Source: Betaproteobacteria bacterium (GTDB lineage: Bacteria; Pseudomonadota; Gammaproteobacteria; Burkholderiales; SG8-39). Taken from it: 64,000 nucleotides of DNA. The position numbers and the translations under genes were made by a program. The notes under the pieces were generated by a model. That model saw only the letters and a list, made by a program, of their open reading frames with translations. It was not told the DNA's origin and ran no database searches. The stretch lies in assembly GCA_016195915.1 (NCBI GenBank), contig JACPYS010000058.1, positions 1 through 64,000 of the forward strand, read 5' to 3'. Below, in pieces: positions 57,325 through 64,000 of the stretch. Position 1 is the stretch's first letter; the number at the start of each line of letters is the position of its first letter.

Positions 57325-57705
57325 ATGACCGTACGAGAGACTAGGATATGGAGCCGCCCTGGGCCGACAGTACTGAGATCCGTGCCCGTTGCCGAAGACG
57401 TGACTGTTTCGGACGACACGCTTTGCGTCGACCTGAGCGATGGCCGAAGCATTTCGGTTCCCCTCGCGTGGTACCCGCGGTTATTGCGTGCCACTCCGGC
57501 AGAACGCAAGCGCTGGCGGCTGATCGGCCGCGGTTTGGGTATCCACTGGGTAGATTTCGACGAAGACATAAGCGTCGAAGGAATGTTGGCCGGCATGCCG
57601 TCTGGAGAAAGCCAGGCGTCATTCAGTAAATGGCTTGCGAAGCGGTTATCGCGCTTGACAACGCGCTCGGCTCGGACACGCGCAAAATCAGCGCGCGCCG
57701 GCTAG
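57325..57705 (+). CDS. DUF2442 family protein
   Basis: 126 residues. The DUF2442 fold is clear: VTVSDDTLCVDLSDGRSISVP, LAWYPRLLRATPAERKRWRL and GIHWVDFDEDISVEGMLAG. Such genes often accompany a DUF4160 gene and are suspected antitoxin-like modules. No DUF4160 frame is present on either side here. The basic C-terminal extension (KWLAKRLSRLTTRSARTRAK) ends in a CTAG shared with livF. Confidence 0.75.
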   Translation: MTVRETRIWSRPGPTVLRSVPVAEDVTVSDDTLCVDLSDGRSISVPLAWYPRLLRATPAERKRWRLIGRGLGIHWVDFDEDISVEGMLAGMPSGESQASFSKWLAKRLSRLTTRSARTRAKSARAG

Positions 57706-58421
57706 CCAACGCTCTCCCCCAGATACGCCTCGCGCACCTTCGGATCGGCAAGCAGTTTTTTCGCGTCGTCGGCGAGCGTGATGGTTCCCGATTCCATCAC
57801 ATAGCCGCGGCTCGCCGCCTCCAGCGCGAGCTTCGCGTTCTGCTCCACCAGCAAAATGGTGACTCCCTGCGACGCGATGTCGCGCACGATCTCGAAGATT
57901 TTCGCGACCAGCAGAGGCGCGAGCCCCATCGAAGGTTCATCGAGCAGCAGCAGTTTCGGCCGGCTCATCAGCGCGCGGCCGATGGCGAGCATCTGCTGCT
58001 CGCCGCCGGAGAGCGTTCCGCCGGTCTGCCCGTGCCGCTCCTCCAGACGCGGGAACAGCGCGTAGATCCGCTCCCGATCCTTCCGAATTGCGGCCGCATC
58101 GTCCCGCACGAACGCGCCCATGACGAGGTTCTCCGCGACCGTGAGTTGCGCAAAGATGCCCCGCCCCTCGGGCACCATCACGAGACCTTCGCGCACCAGT
58201 TCGAACGCCGGCCGTCCGGCGATTTCCGCGCCCTTGTAACGCACGCTTCCAGCTGCCGCGCGCGTCAACCCGACAATCGCGCGCAGCGTGGAAGACTTGC
58301 CCGCCCCGTTCGCGCCGATCAGGCACACCAGTTCACCCTCATCGACGGCGAGGTCAACGCCCTTCACCGCGCGGATGCCACCGTAGCGCACCTCCAGTCC
58401 TTCGATCTCGAGCAGCTTCAT
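57702..58421 (-). CDS. livF: Branched-chain amino-acid ABC transporter ATP-binding protein LivF
   Basis: 239 residues from ATG 58421 (MKLLEIEGLEVRYGGIRAVK). Walker A is GANGAGKSS, the signature is LSGGEQQMLAIGRAL, Walker B is LLLLDEPSMGLAPL and the H-loop region is ILLVEQNAKLAL. The PEGRGIFAQLTVAENL stretch is the LivF hallmark. It overlaps livG by 4 bp. The C-terminal codons lie next to the accessory region and converge on the DUF2442 gene. Confidence 0.93.
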   Translation of the reverse strand: MKLLEIEGLEVRYGGIRAVKGVDLAVDEGELVCLIGANGAGKSSTLRAIVGLTRAAAGSVRYKGAEIAGRPAFELVREGLVMVPEGRGIFAQLTVAENLVMGAFVRDDAAAIRKDRERIYALFPRLEERHGQTGGTLSGGEQQMLAIGRALMSRPKLLLLDEPSMGLAPLLVAKIFEIVRDIASQGVTILLVEQNAKLALEAASRGYVMESGTITLADDAKKLLADPKVREAYLGESVG

Positions 58422-59188
58422 GCGGCCGCGGGAACGCCGAGATAGGCTTCGATCACGCGCGGATCCTTCTGCACTTCCCCAGGCGGCCCTTCCGCAATGC
58501 GCTCGCCGTAATCGAGGACGAGCACCCGATCGCACACGCCCATCACCAGCTTCATGTCATGCTCGATCAGAAGGATGGTGGTGCCGTCGGCACGGATGCG
58601 CTCGAGCAGCTTGCGCAGCGCGAGCGTTTCCGAGGCATTCATTCCAGCCGCCGGTTCATCGAGCGCGAGCAGCTTGGGGTCGGTGGCGAGCGCGCGCGCA
58701 ATCTCCAGCCGGCGCTGGTCGCCATAGGGAAGGCCGCCCGCGGCTTCGTTCGCGCGCGCCGCGATCCCGACGTATTCGAGCAACTCGAGCGCGCGCCGTT
58801 CGATCGCCGCCTCTTCCCGGCGCGTTGCCGAATCGCGCAGCACCGCGCCGAGCACACCGGCGCGGGTGCGTACGTGGCGTCCGATCATGACGTTCTCCAG
58901 CGCCGAGAGATTGGCGAACAGGCGGATGTTCTGGAAGGTGCGCGCGATGCCCGCCTCGGCAACCTGGTGCGGCTTGAGCCGTGAAAGAGGATGGCCGTCG
59001 AAACCGAAACTTCCCTCGTCCGGCAGGTAGATGCCCGTGAGCAGATTGAACAGCGTCGTCTTGCCCGCGCCGTTCGGCCCGATCAGACCGTAGATCTCGC
59101 CCCGCGAGATGGAGAAGCTCACGCCGGTCAGCGCTTGCACGCCGCCGAAGCGCCTGGATACACCGCTCGCCTCGAGCAGCAGGCTCAT
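58418..59188 (-). CDS. livG: Branched-chain amino-acid ABC transporter ATP-binding protein LivG
   Basis: 256 residues from ATG 59188. Walker A is GPNGAGKTT. FQNIRLFANLSALENVMIGR is the LivG family segment. The signature is degenerate (GLPYGDQRRLEIARAL), as usual for LivG. Walker B is LLALDEPAAGMN, and the H-loop is ILLIEHDMKLVMG. It overlaps livM and livF by 4 bp each. Confidence 0.94.
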   Translation of the reverse strand: MSLLLEASGVSRRFGGVQALTGVSFSISRGEIYGLIGPNGAGKTTLFNLLTGIYLPDEGSFGFDGHPLSRLKPHQVAEAGIARTFQNIRLFANLSALENVMIGRHVRTRAGVLGAVLRDSATRREEAAIERRALELLEYVGIAARANEAAGGLPYGDQRRLEIARALATDPKLLALDEPAAGMNASETLALRKLLERIRADGTTILLIEHDMKLVMGVCDRVLVLDYGERIAEGPPGEVQKDPRVIEAYLGVPAAA

Positions 59189-60246
59189 CCCTTGCGCTCC
59201 GCGAGTTCCCGCTTCCTCACCGCCGAAGGCAGCAATCCCGCGGGACGGAAGCGCATGATCAAGACCATCGCCAGGCCAAACAGCAGCATGCGGATCACCT
59301 CCGGCTCGATCAGCGATTTTCCGAAGATCGATTTCTGCACGGGTTCCACGGTGTAGCGCAGCACCTCCGGCGCGAACGACAGCAGCACCGCGCCGAGGAT
59401 CACGCCCCAGACATTGCCCATGCCGCCCAGCACCACCATCGACACCACCATGATCGATTCGACCAGCACGAAACTCTCGGGACTGATGAACCCCTGGATC
59501 GCGGCGAACATCCCGCCGGCCAGCCCGCCGAACGAAGCGCCCATGGCGAAGGCGAGCAGCTTGATATTGGTGGTGTTGATGCCCATCGCGCGCGCGGCGG
59601 TCTCGTCCTCGCGTACCGCCTCCCAGGCGCGGCCAATGCGCGAATCCTGCAGCCGCACCGTCACGAAGATCACCGCCATCATCATCGCGAGCAGGAAGTA
59701 GTAGTACTTGACCGGCCCGCTGAATGCGAGGCCGAACAGCGTTTCGCTCTTGCCGAAATCGAAACCGCCGAAGCGGAATGGATCGATGCGCGACACCCCC
59801 TGCGGGCCGTTGGTGATGTTCACCGGCTGCGACAGATTGTTGAGGAAGATGCGGATAATTTCGCCGAATCCAAGCGTCACGATGGCGAGGTAATCGCCGC
59901 GCAGCTTCAGCGTAGGGGCTCCCAGCAGCACCCCGAACAGGCACGCCACGAGCGCACCGATCGGCAGGATCAGCCAGAACGGCAGGTGCAGGCCGAAGTG
60001 CGGCGAAGCGAGGAGCGCATAGACGTAGGCTCCCAGGGCGTAGAACGCGATGTAGCCGAGATCGAGCAGGCCGGCAAAGCCGACCACGATATTCAGGCCC
60101 AGTGCGAGCAGCACGTAGAGAATGGCAAAGTTGGTAATGCGCACCCATGCCGTTCCGGCCTGAGCGAGTGCAAACGGCAGCGCGAGCAGCGCAATCCCAA
60201 CCAATCCCGCCCCGACCCAGACGAGCGCGGGATGCCTGCCCTTCAC
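59185..60246 (-). CDS. livM: Branched-chain amino-acid ABC transporter permease LivM
   Basis: 353 residues from a GTG at 60246 that overlaps the livH stop (GTGA). It is a multi-helix permease: ILYVLLALGLNIVVGFAGLL, YIAFYALGAYVYALLA, the ATPase-docking EAA-like segment GRAWEAVREDETAARAMGIN and VVLGGMGNVWGVILGAVLL. The substrate spectrum of liv systems is wide (branched-chain and other amino acids, amides, urea), so the exact ligand is open. Confidence 0.93.
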   Translation of the reverse strand: MKGRHPALVWVGAGLVGIALLALPFALAQAGTAWVRITNFAILYVLLALGLNIVVGFAGLLDLGYIAFYALGAYVYALLASPHFGLHLPFWLILPIGALVACLFGVLLGAPTLKLRGDYLAIVTLGFGEIIRIFLNNLSQPVNITNGPQGVSRIDPFRFGGFDFGKSETLFGLAFSGPVKYYYFLLAMMMAVIFVTVRLQDSRIGRAWEAVREDETAARAMGINTTNIKLLAFAMGASFGGLAGGMFAAIQGFISPESFVLVESIMVVSMVVLGGMGNVWGVILGAVLLSFAPEVLRYTVEPVQKSIFGKSLIEPEVIRMLLFGLAMVLIMRFRPAGLLPSAVRKRELAERKG

Positions 60247-61166
60247 GTGCGCTCTCCCACCCGCTCGCCGAGCAATCCGGTCGGACGGAACACCAGGACC
60301 GCGATCAGCACCATGAAGGCGAAAACGTCCTGGTAATTCGAGCCGAACCAGTTGTCGGTGAAATCGCCGATGTAGCCCGCACCAAGCGCCTCGACCACGC
60401 CGAGCAGCACGCCGCCGAGCATTGCGCCCGGAAGATTGCCGATTCCGCCCAGCACGGCCGCCGAGAACGCCTTGAGGCCGAGCAGGGAACCCATCTGGTA
60501 ATGGGCGATGCCGTAATAGCTGCCGACCATCACGCCCGCGACCGCGGCGAGTGCGGCCGCGATCAGAAACGTCACGGCGATGATGCGGTTGATGTCCACA
60601 CCCATGAGGCCCGCGACATGCTGGTTCTGCGCCGTGGCGCGCATCGCTGTCCCCAGCCGCGTGCGGTATACGATCAACGCCAGGCCCGCCATCATTGCCA
60701 CCGAGGTTGCGATGATCGCGATCTGCACGTTGGTGATGATCGCGCCGCCGATGTGGTAAGGCTCGCTCCTGATGATCTGCGGAAAAGCGATGAAGTTTCG
60801 GCTCCACACCAAAAGCGCGAGGTGCTGCAGGATGATCGACATGCCGATCGCGGAGATGAGCGGCGCAAGGCGCGGCGCATTGCGTAACGGCCGGTAGGCA
60901 GCCCGCTCGAGGCCATAGCCGATCGCCATGCATACGGGGATCGCGACCATCGTGCCGGCGGCTACCACCATCAGCGGCGGCCAGCCACCCGGCGCGAGCG
61001 CCGTGATCACCGAGAAGGCGACCATCGCCCCGATCAGCACCACCTCGCCGTGCGCGAAGTTGATCAGCTGGATGATGCCGTACACCATCGTGTAGCCGAG
61101 CGCCACCACCGCATACACGCTGCCGAGCGTGACGCCGTTGATGAGTTGCTGGATGAAGATGTCCAC
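60243..61166 (-). CDS. livH: Branched-chain amino-acid ABC transporter permease LivH
   Basis: 307 residues from GTG 61166 (VDIFIQQLINGVTLGSVYAV, the canonical N terminus); upstream in-frame codons cross the terminator region and are excluded. It carries the hallmark TMVYGIIQLINFAHGEVVLIG, the EAA-like RTRLGTAMRATAQNQHVAGL and AVLGGIGNLPGAMLGGVLLG. It forms the membrane dimer with LivM. Confidence 0.93.
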   Translation of the reverse strand: MDIFIQQLINGVTLGSVYAVVALGYTMVYGIIQLINFAHGEVVLIGAMVAFSVITALAPGGWPPLMVVAAGTMVAIPVCMAIGYGLERAAYRPLRNAPRLAPLISAIGMSIILQHLALLVWSRNFIAFPQIIRSEPYHIGGAIITNVQIAIIATSVAMMAGLALIVYRTRLGTAMRATAQNQHVAGLMGVDINRIIAVTFLIAAALAAVAGVMVGSYYGIAHYQMGSLLGLKAFSAAVLGGIGNLPGAMLGGVLLGVVEALGAGYIGDFTDNWFGSNYQDVFAFMVLIAVLVFRPTGLLGERVGERT

Positions 61167-61203
61167 GGCGCGGCTATTGTGCCGGAACCGGGCCGGGAAA
61201 AGG

Positions 61204-61227
61204 AAACGGCACCCGCAGGTGCCGTTT
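61204..61227 (-). terminator. Hairpin between livJ and livH (partial terminator)
   Basis: Perfect 10-bp arms AAACGGCACC and GGTGCCGTTT enclose a 4-base loop. A T-rich stretch (TTTCCTTTT) follows on the minus strand. Its place after livJ and before livHMGF fits attenuation that makes more binding protein than permease. Confidence 0.7.
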
Positions 61228-61248
61228 TCACCAACCGATGGAAGGTGC

Positions 61249-62556
61249 CTATTTCTTTGCGGCGTCCTTGGCCGGTTCGGCCGCCGTCTTCGCAGCGTCT
61301 TTGGCAACCTCGGCGGCGGGTTTCGGCGCTTCCGCCGGCGCCGCGGCTGCCGCCTTCAGAAAGACCTCGTACGATACGGTCTGGCCGGCCTTGAAGATCG
61401 CAACGGGCTCAAGCTTGCCGCCCTTCATGACGGACGTAGTAATCTCAGGATCCTTGCGATCACCTTTTTCGTCAAACATGATTCTGCCAGTGGCGCCCTT
61501 GTAGTCCATCTTTGCTAACTCGGGCAGGTACTTCGCCGGATCGGCAGAGTTCGCCTTCTTCATCGCCTCGATCAGCAGGTTCGCAGCATCGTACGTAAAC
61601 GGCGAGTAGATTTTCGGGTCGCTGTTGAATTTCTTCTTGAAGGCGGCCAAGAACTTGGAATCGGCAGCCGCGGCGGGGATTCCCGCAGTTGAGCACATGA
61701 GACCCTCCGCCGCTTCGCCTGCGAGTTCCTTCATCTTGTCGCCGTCGCACGCGCCATCGCCGAACGCAAACACCGCCTTTATGCCGAGTTCGCGCCCCTG
61801 CTTGAGCAGCGGCCCGGCAGTGGCGTCCATACCACCGTAGAACACCGCGTCCGGCTTCCTGCCCTTGATTTTGGTGAGCACCGCTTTCCAGTCCACGGTT
61901 TTATCGGTGCCTTTCTCGCGCGGGAGCACGTTGATTTTGGCGGCCTTGAGAGTCTTCTCGACCTCGTTCGCAAGTCCTTCGCCGTAAGCCGTGGCGTCAT
62001 CGACAATAGCTACCACCTTCGGCTTATTGTTGATTGCGAGGTAGCTTGCGATCGCGGGACCCTGCTGGTCATCGCGCCCGACCACGCGAAACTGCACCTT
62101 GAACCCCTGCTCGGTCAGCTTCGGGTTGGTCGCCGAACCGGAAATCACGGGAATGCCCGCTCCGTTGTAAACTTCGGAAGCCGGAATCGAAGTACCCGAA
62201 TTGAGATGGCCTACCACACCGGCGACCTTGGCATCGGCCAATTTCTGCGCCACGGTCTTTCCGACCTTGGGATCGGCCTGATCGTCCTCGCTCATAATTA
62301 CAAACTTCGCGTCCTTGCCGTCAATCTTGATCTTGCCTGCGTTCGCCTCGTCCAATGCCAAGAGCACGCCGTTCTCGTTGTCCTTGCCCAGATGCGCGAT
62401 CCCCCCGGTCAGCGGCGCGACGCTTCCGATCTTGATCTCGATCGAAGGCGGCGGCGGCGCCGCGACTTTCGGCGGTTCGGGTTTCTTTTCCTCACCGCAG
62501 CCGATCAGACCGACCGCAGCCGCAACAAGGGTCAATACCAGCTTCGATTGCTTCAT
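61249..62556 (-). CDS. livJ: Branched-chain amino-acid-type ABC substrate-binding lipoprotein
   Basis: 435 residues. A lipobox (AAVGLIGCGEE) is followed by a Pro-rich linker. The type I binding fold follows: IKIGSVAPLTGGIAHLGKDN, VAGVVGHLNSGTSIPASEVY and PVISGSATNPKLTEQGF. The last ~40 residues form an Ala/Lys/Pro/Glu-rich tail (AEVAKDAAKTAAEPAKDAAK) not usual in this family. It is the first gene of the liv operon and is separated from livH by a hairpin. Confidence 0.9.
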   Translation of the reverse strand: MKQSKLVLTLVAAAVGLIGCGEEKKPEPPKVAAPPPPSIEIKIGSVAPLTGGIAHLGKDNENGVLLALDEANAGKIKIDGKDAKFVIMSEDDQADPKVGKTVAQKLADAKVAGVVGHLNSGTSIPASEVYNGAGIPVISGSATNPKLTEQGFKVQFRVVGRDDQQGPAIASYLAINNKPKVVAIVDDATAYGEGLANEVEKTLKAAKINVLPREKGTDKTVDWKAVLTKIKGRKPDAVFYGGMDATAGPLLKQGRELGIKAVFAFGDGACDGDKMKELAGEAAEGLMCSTAGIPAAAADSKFLAAFKKKFNSDPKIYSPFTYDAANLLIEAMKKANSADPAKYLPELAKMDYKGATGRIMFDEKGDRKDPEITTSVMKGGKLEPVAIFKAGQTVSYEVFLKAAAAAPAEAPKPAAEVAKDAAKTAAEPAKDAAKK

Positions 62557-62654
62557 GGCATCTCCAAGGGGGGTTGAAACGGGTCCGATATCATACTCCG
62601 CGCCTCTGCGTGGAAACAGACGTACGCGCTAGCGGTACTCGGGTAGTCGAACAC

Positions 62655-62678
62655 GAAAAGAGCCGGGCTTGCCCGGTT
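62655..62678 (-). terminator. Rho-independent terminator after the small cytochrome c
   Basis: Minus-strand AACCGGGC and GCCCGGCT arms flank a two-base AA loop and are followed by CTTTTC, 24-47 bp after the stop codon. Confidence 0.7.
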
Positions 62679-62701
62679 CTTGTTCCAGCGGACGGTCGCG
62701 A

Positions 62702-63010
62702 TTATTTCAGCGACAGGACCCACTTCACGAGGGCGCTGACGTCAGCCGCGGGCAGCTTGTCGTTCGGCGGCATGGGCGTCTGGCCCCATACGCCGGCGCC
62801 ACCCTTCTTCACCTTGTCTTCGAGCTTGGCTTGCGCGCCCTTGTCGGCTGCGTACTTCTTCGCCACGTCCTTGTATGCCGGCCCGACGCTCTTCTTGTCG
62901 AGCGTGTGGCAGGCCATGCAGGCATATTTCTTGGCAAGCTCTTCGCTCGCCTGCGCCGGCGCGGCGCAGATGGCGCCGAGCATCACGACCGGCAATATCA
63001 GGTGTTTCAT
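62702..63010 (-). CDS. Small monohaem cytochrome c (c551/c552 type)
   Basis: 102 residues from ATG 63010; a GTG one codon earlier is the alternative. The signal peptide ends near APAQA. The haem site is YACMACHTLD near the N terminus of the mature protein and the Met ligand is in GQTPMPPND; this is the compact class I pattern of cytochromes c551/c552. A soluble periplasmic electron carrier, donor and acceptor unknown. Confidence 0.9.
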   Translation of the reverse strand: MKHLILPVVMLGAICAAPAQASEELAKKYACMACHTLDKKSVGPAYKDVAKKYAADKGAQAKLEDKVKKGGAGVWGQTPMPPNDKLPAADVSALVKWVLSLK

Positions 63011-63042
63011 CACGTCTCCCCAGGTAGAAAAACCGCGCCTCG

Positions 63043-63999
63043 CTAGCGGATATCCGCGCGTTCACAGGCCTTCTTGAGCGCGTCCAGGCCGTCGATCGGC
63101 AGCAGGCAAGTAACGCCCTGGCATATCCACGCGTTGACAGGCGGCTTTTCGAGCGGTTTATCCAGGGTCTGCGGCAGCCCCGCAGCCCCGGCCGGAACGG
63201 CAAGCACTACGCAATGAGGCAAATGCTCCTGCGCGAGCTCTCGTGTCCATGCGCGCGCTAGCACGGGGTCGCCGCGGATCACCACCGTTGTCGGCGGCAC
63301 CAGTGCCTCGCCCAAGGCCAGCTGGAGGGACGCAAATCCGCCCGGGTACTCGTGCATCGAGGGAAGGAACAACTCCAGCGTGCGCTCGGCGGCCGCGCTG
63401 TAGCGCGCATCGCCTGTGAGCGCCGCCAGCCGTTGCAGCGCATATGCCGCAATCCCGTTGCCAGAGGGCGTGGCGTTGTCGCGCCCCGGTTTCGGGCGGT
63501 GTATCAGCTGCTCGTGGTCGCGGGCGGTAAAGAAAAAACCTCCCGAGGCCGGGTCCTCGAATTGCTCCAGCAGCACGCCGGCCAGCTGTTCGGCGAATTC
63601 GAGATCGGCCGGAACAAACTCGGCCTGCATCAATTCGAGTACGGCATCGAGCAGAAAAGCGTAGTCGTCAAGATACGCCTTGAGGTGGGCGCGGCCATCC
63701 TTGCAGGTCGCGGCGAGCCGCCCTTCCCGCCACATTGCGCGGCGGATGAAATCGAGCGCGCGGCGCGCGGCATCAAGCCAGGCGCGCTCGCCGAATACCC
63801 GCGCCGCGCGCGCCAGTCCCTTGATCGCGAGGGCGTTCCAGGACACCAGCAGCTTCTCGTCGCGCCCGGGGCGAACGCGCTTTTCGCGCGCCGTGAACAG
63901 CTTCGTCCGCGCCGATTCCAACAACGCCTGCGCGCCCGTTGCGAGCGGTTTCGATACGTGCAGGTTCCAGTGACGGCCTTCGAAGTTCGCGGCTTCATC
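63043..63999 (-). CDS. DUF255/YyaL-family protein, C-terminal part (5' partial)
   Basis: The frame runs off the right edge of the window; 318 residues are present. They match the alpha/alpha-toroid part of the YyaL/spermatogenesis-associated-20 family: GRDEKLLVSWNALAIKGLAR, LDDYAFLLDAVLELMQAEF and RPKPGRDNATPSGNGIAAY. The thioredoxin-like N-terminal domain of these ~680-residue proteins would lie beyond 64000. The C terminus WICQGVTCLLPIDGL holds two Cys. The biochemical function is unknown. Confidence 0.88.
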   Translation of the reverse strand, partial: DEAANFEGRHWNLHVSKPLATGAQALLESARTKLFTAREKRVRPGRDEKLLVSWNALAIKGLARAARVFGERAWLDAARRALDFIRRAMWREGRLAATCKDGRAHLKAYLDDYAFLLDAVLELMQAEFVPADLEFAEQLAGVLLEQFEDPASGGFFFTARDHEQLIHRPKPGRDNATPSGNGIAAYALQRLAALTGDARYSAAAERTLELFLPSMHEYPGGFASLQLALGEALVPPTTVVIRGDPVLARAWTRELAQEHLPHCVVLAVPAGAAGLPQTLDKPLEKPPVNAWICQGVTCLLPIDGLDALKKACERADIR

Positions 64000-64000
64000 G

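Noticed and set aside
57325..57705. A DUF4160/DUF2442 toxin-antitoxin-like pair
   Set aside because: Only the DUF2442 member is present; neither flank contains a DUF4160 frame.

Overview
The window is GC-rich chromosomal DNA, almost certainly from a betaproteobacterium (Burkholderiales/Nitrosomonadales-like, possibly a metagenome-assembled genome). The basis is gene order: pilMNOPQ followed by aroK-aroB and gltB-gltD, mrcA divergent from pilM, lptM-lysA, and cytochrome c4 / engB / hemB. No rRNA, tRNA or CRISPR array was found.

Layout. 1-1406: the 3' part of a coiled-coil repeat protein with a C-terminal SnoaL-like domain. 1567-10498: one long + strand operon with three PhnD-type binding proteins in tandem, PhnC, two PhnE permeases, a PhoU/DUF47-like protein and a PPDK-like protein that lacks the PEP/pyruvate barrel. 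10506-24804 (- strand): argD, gltD, gltB, aroB, aroK, pilQPONM. 25014-33280 (+ strand): mrcA, lptM, lysA and an RND efflux pair. 33316-38841 (- strand): a ThDP enzyme, msrQ, msrP, anti-sigma factor, ECF sigma factor, a cytochrome b561 / cytochrome c' chimera, and cytochrome c4. 38883-47673: engB, hemB, a glyoxalase-like protein, dsbD, cutA, an alpha/beta hydrolase, a UGSC-family selenoprotein (in-frame UGA followed by a bacterial SECIS-like hairpin) coupled to a thioredoxin-domain protein, and an SDR protein. 47698-51465 (+ strand): a 2Fe-2S flavin reductase, cupin, DinB, O-methyltransferase and a leader-less ABC binding protein. 51438-57705: an accessory patch with gene remnants, a truncated type I methyltransferase, a 1077-residue protein with a restriction-endonuclease-like N terminus, a decayed DUF4242 pseudogene and a DUF2442 gene. 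57702-64000 (- strand): livF-G-M-H, livJ, a small cytochrome c and the C-terminal part of a DUF255/YyaL protein.

How the genes work together. The first operon looks like uptake of an oxidised or reduced phosphorus compound, tied by co-translation to a PhoU-like protein and a phosphohistidine-domain kinase fragment; that pairing has no function I can name. The msrP-msrQ pair repairs periplasmic methionine sulfoxide and sits directly behind its probable sigma/anti-sigma switch. DsbD, the UGSC selenoprotein and its thioredoxin partner form a thiol-redox neighbourhood. The pil and liv blocks are conventional.

The strongest unusual observations are the UGSC selenoprotein with its SECIS hairpin, the PhnD x3 / PhoU-like / short PPDK-like operon, the large nuclease-like protein beside a type I restriction scar, the b561-c' chimera, and three convergent gene pairs that each share one CTAG tetranucleotide as both stop codons.
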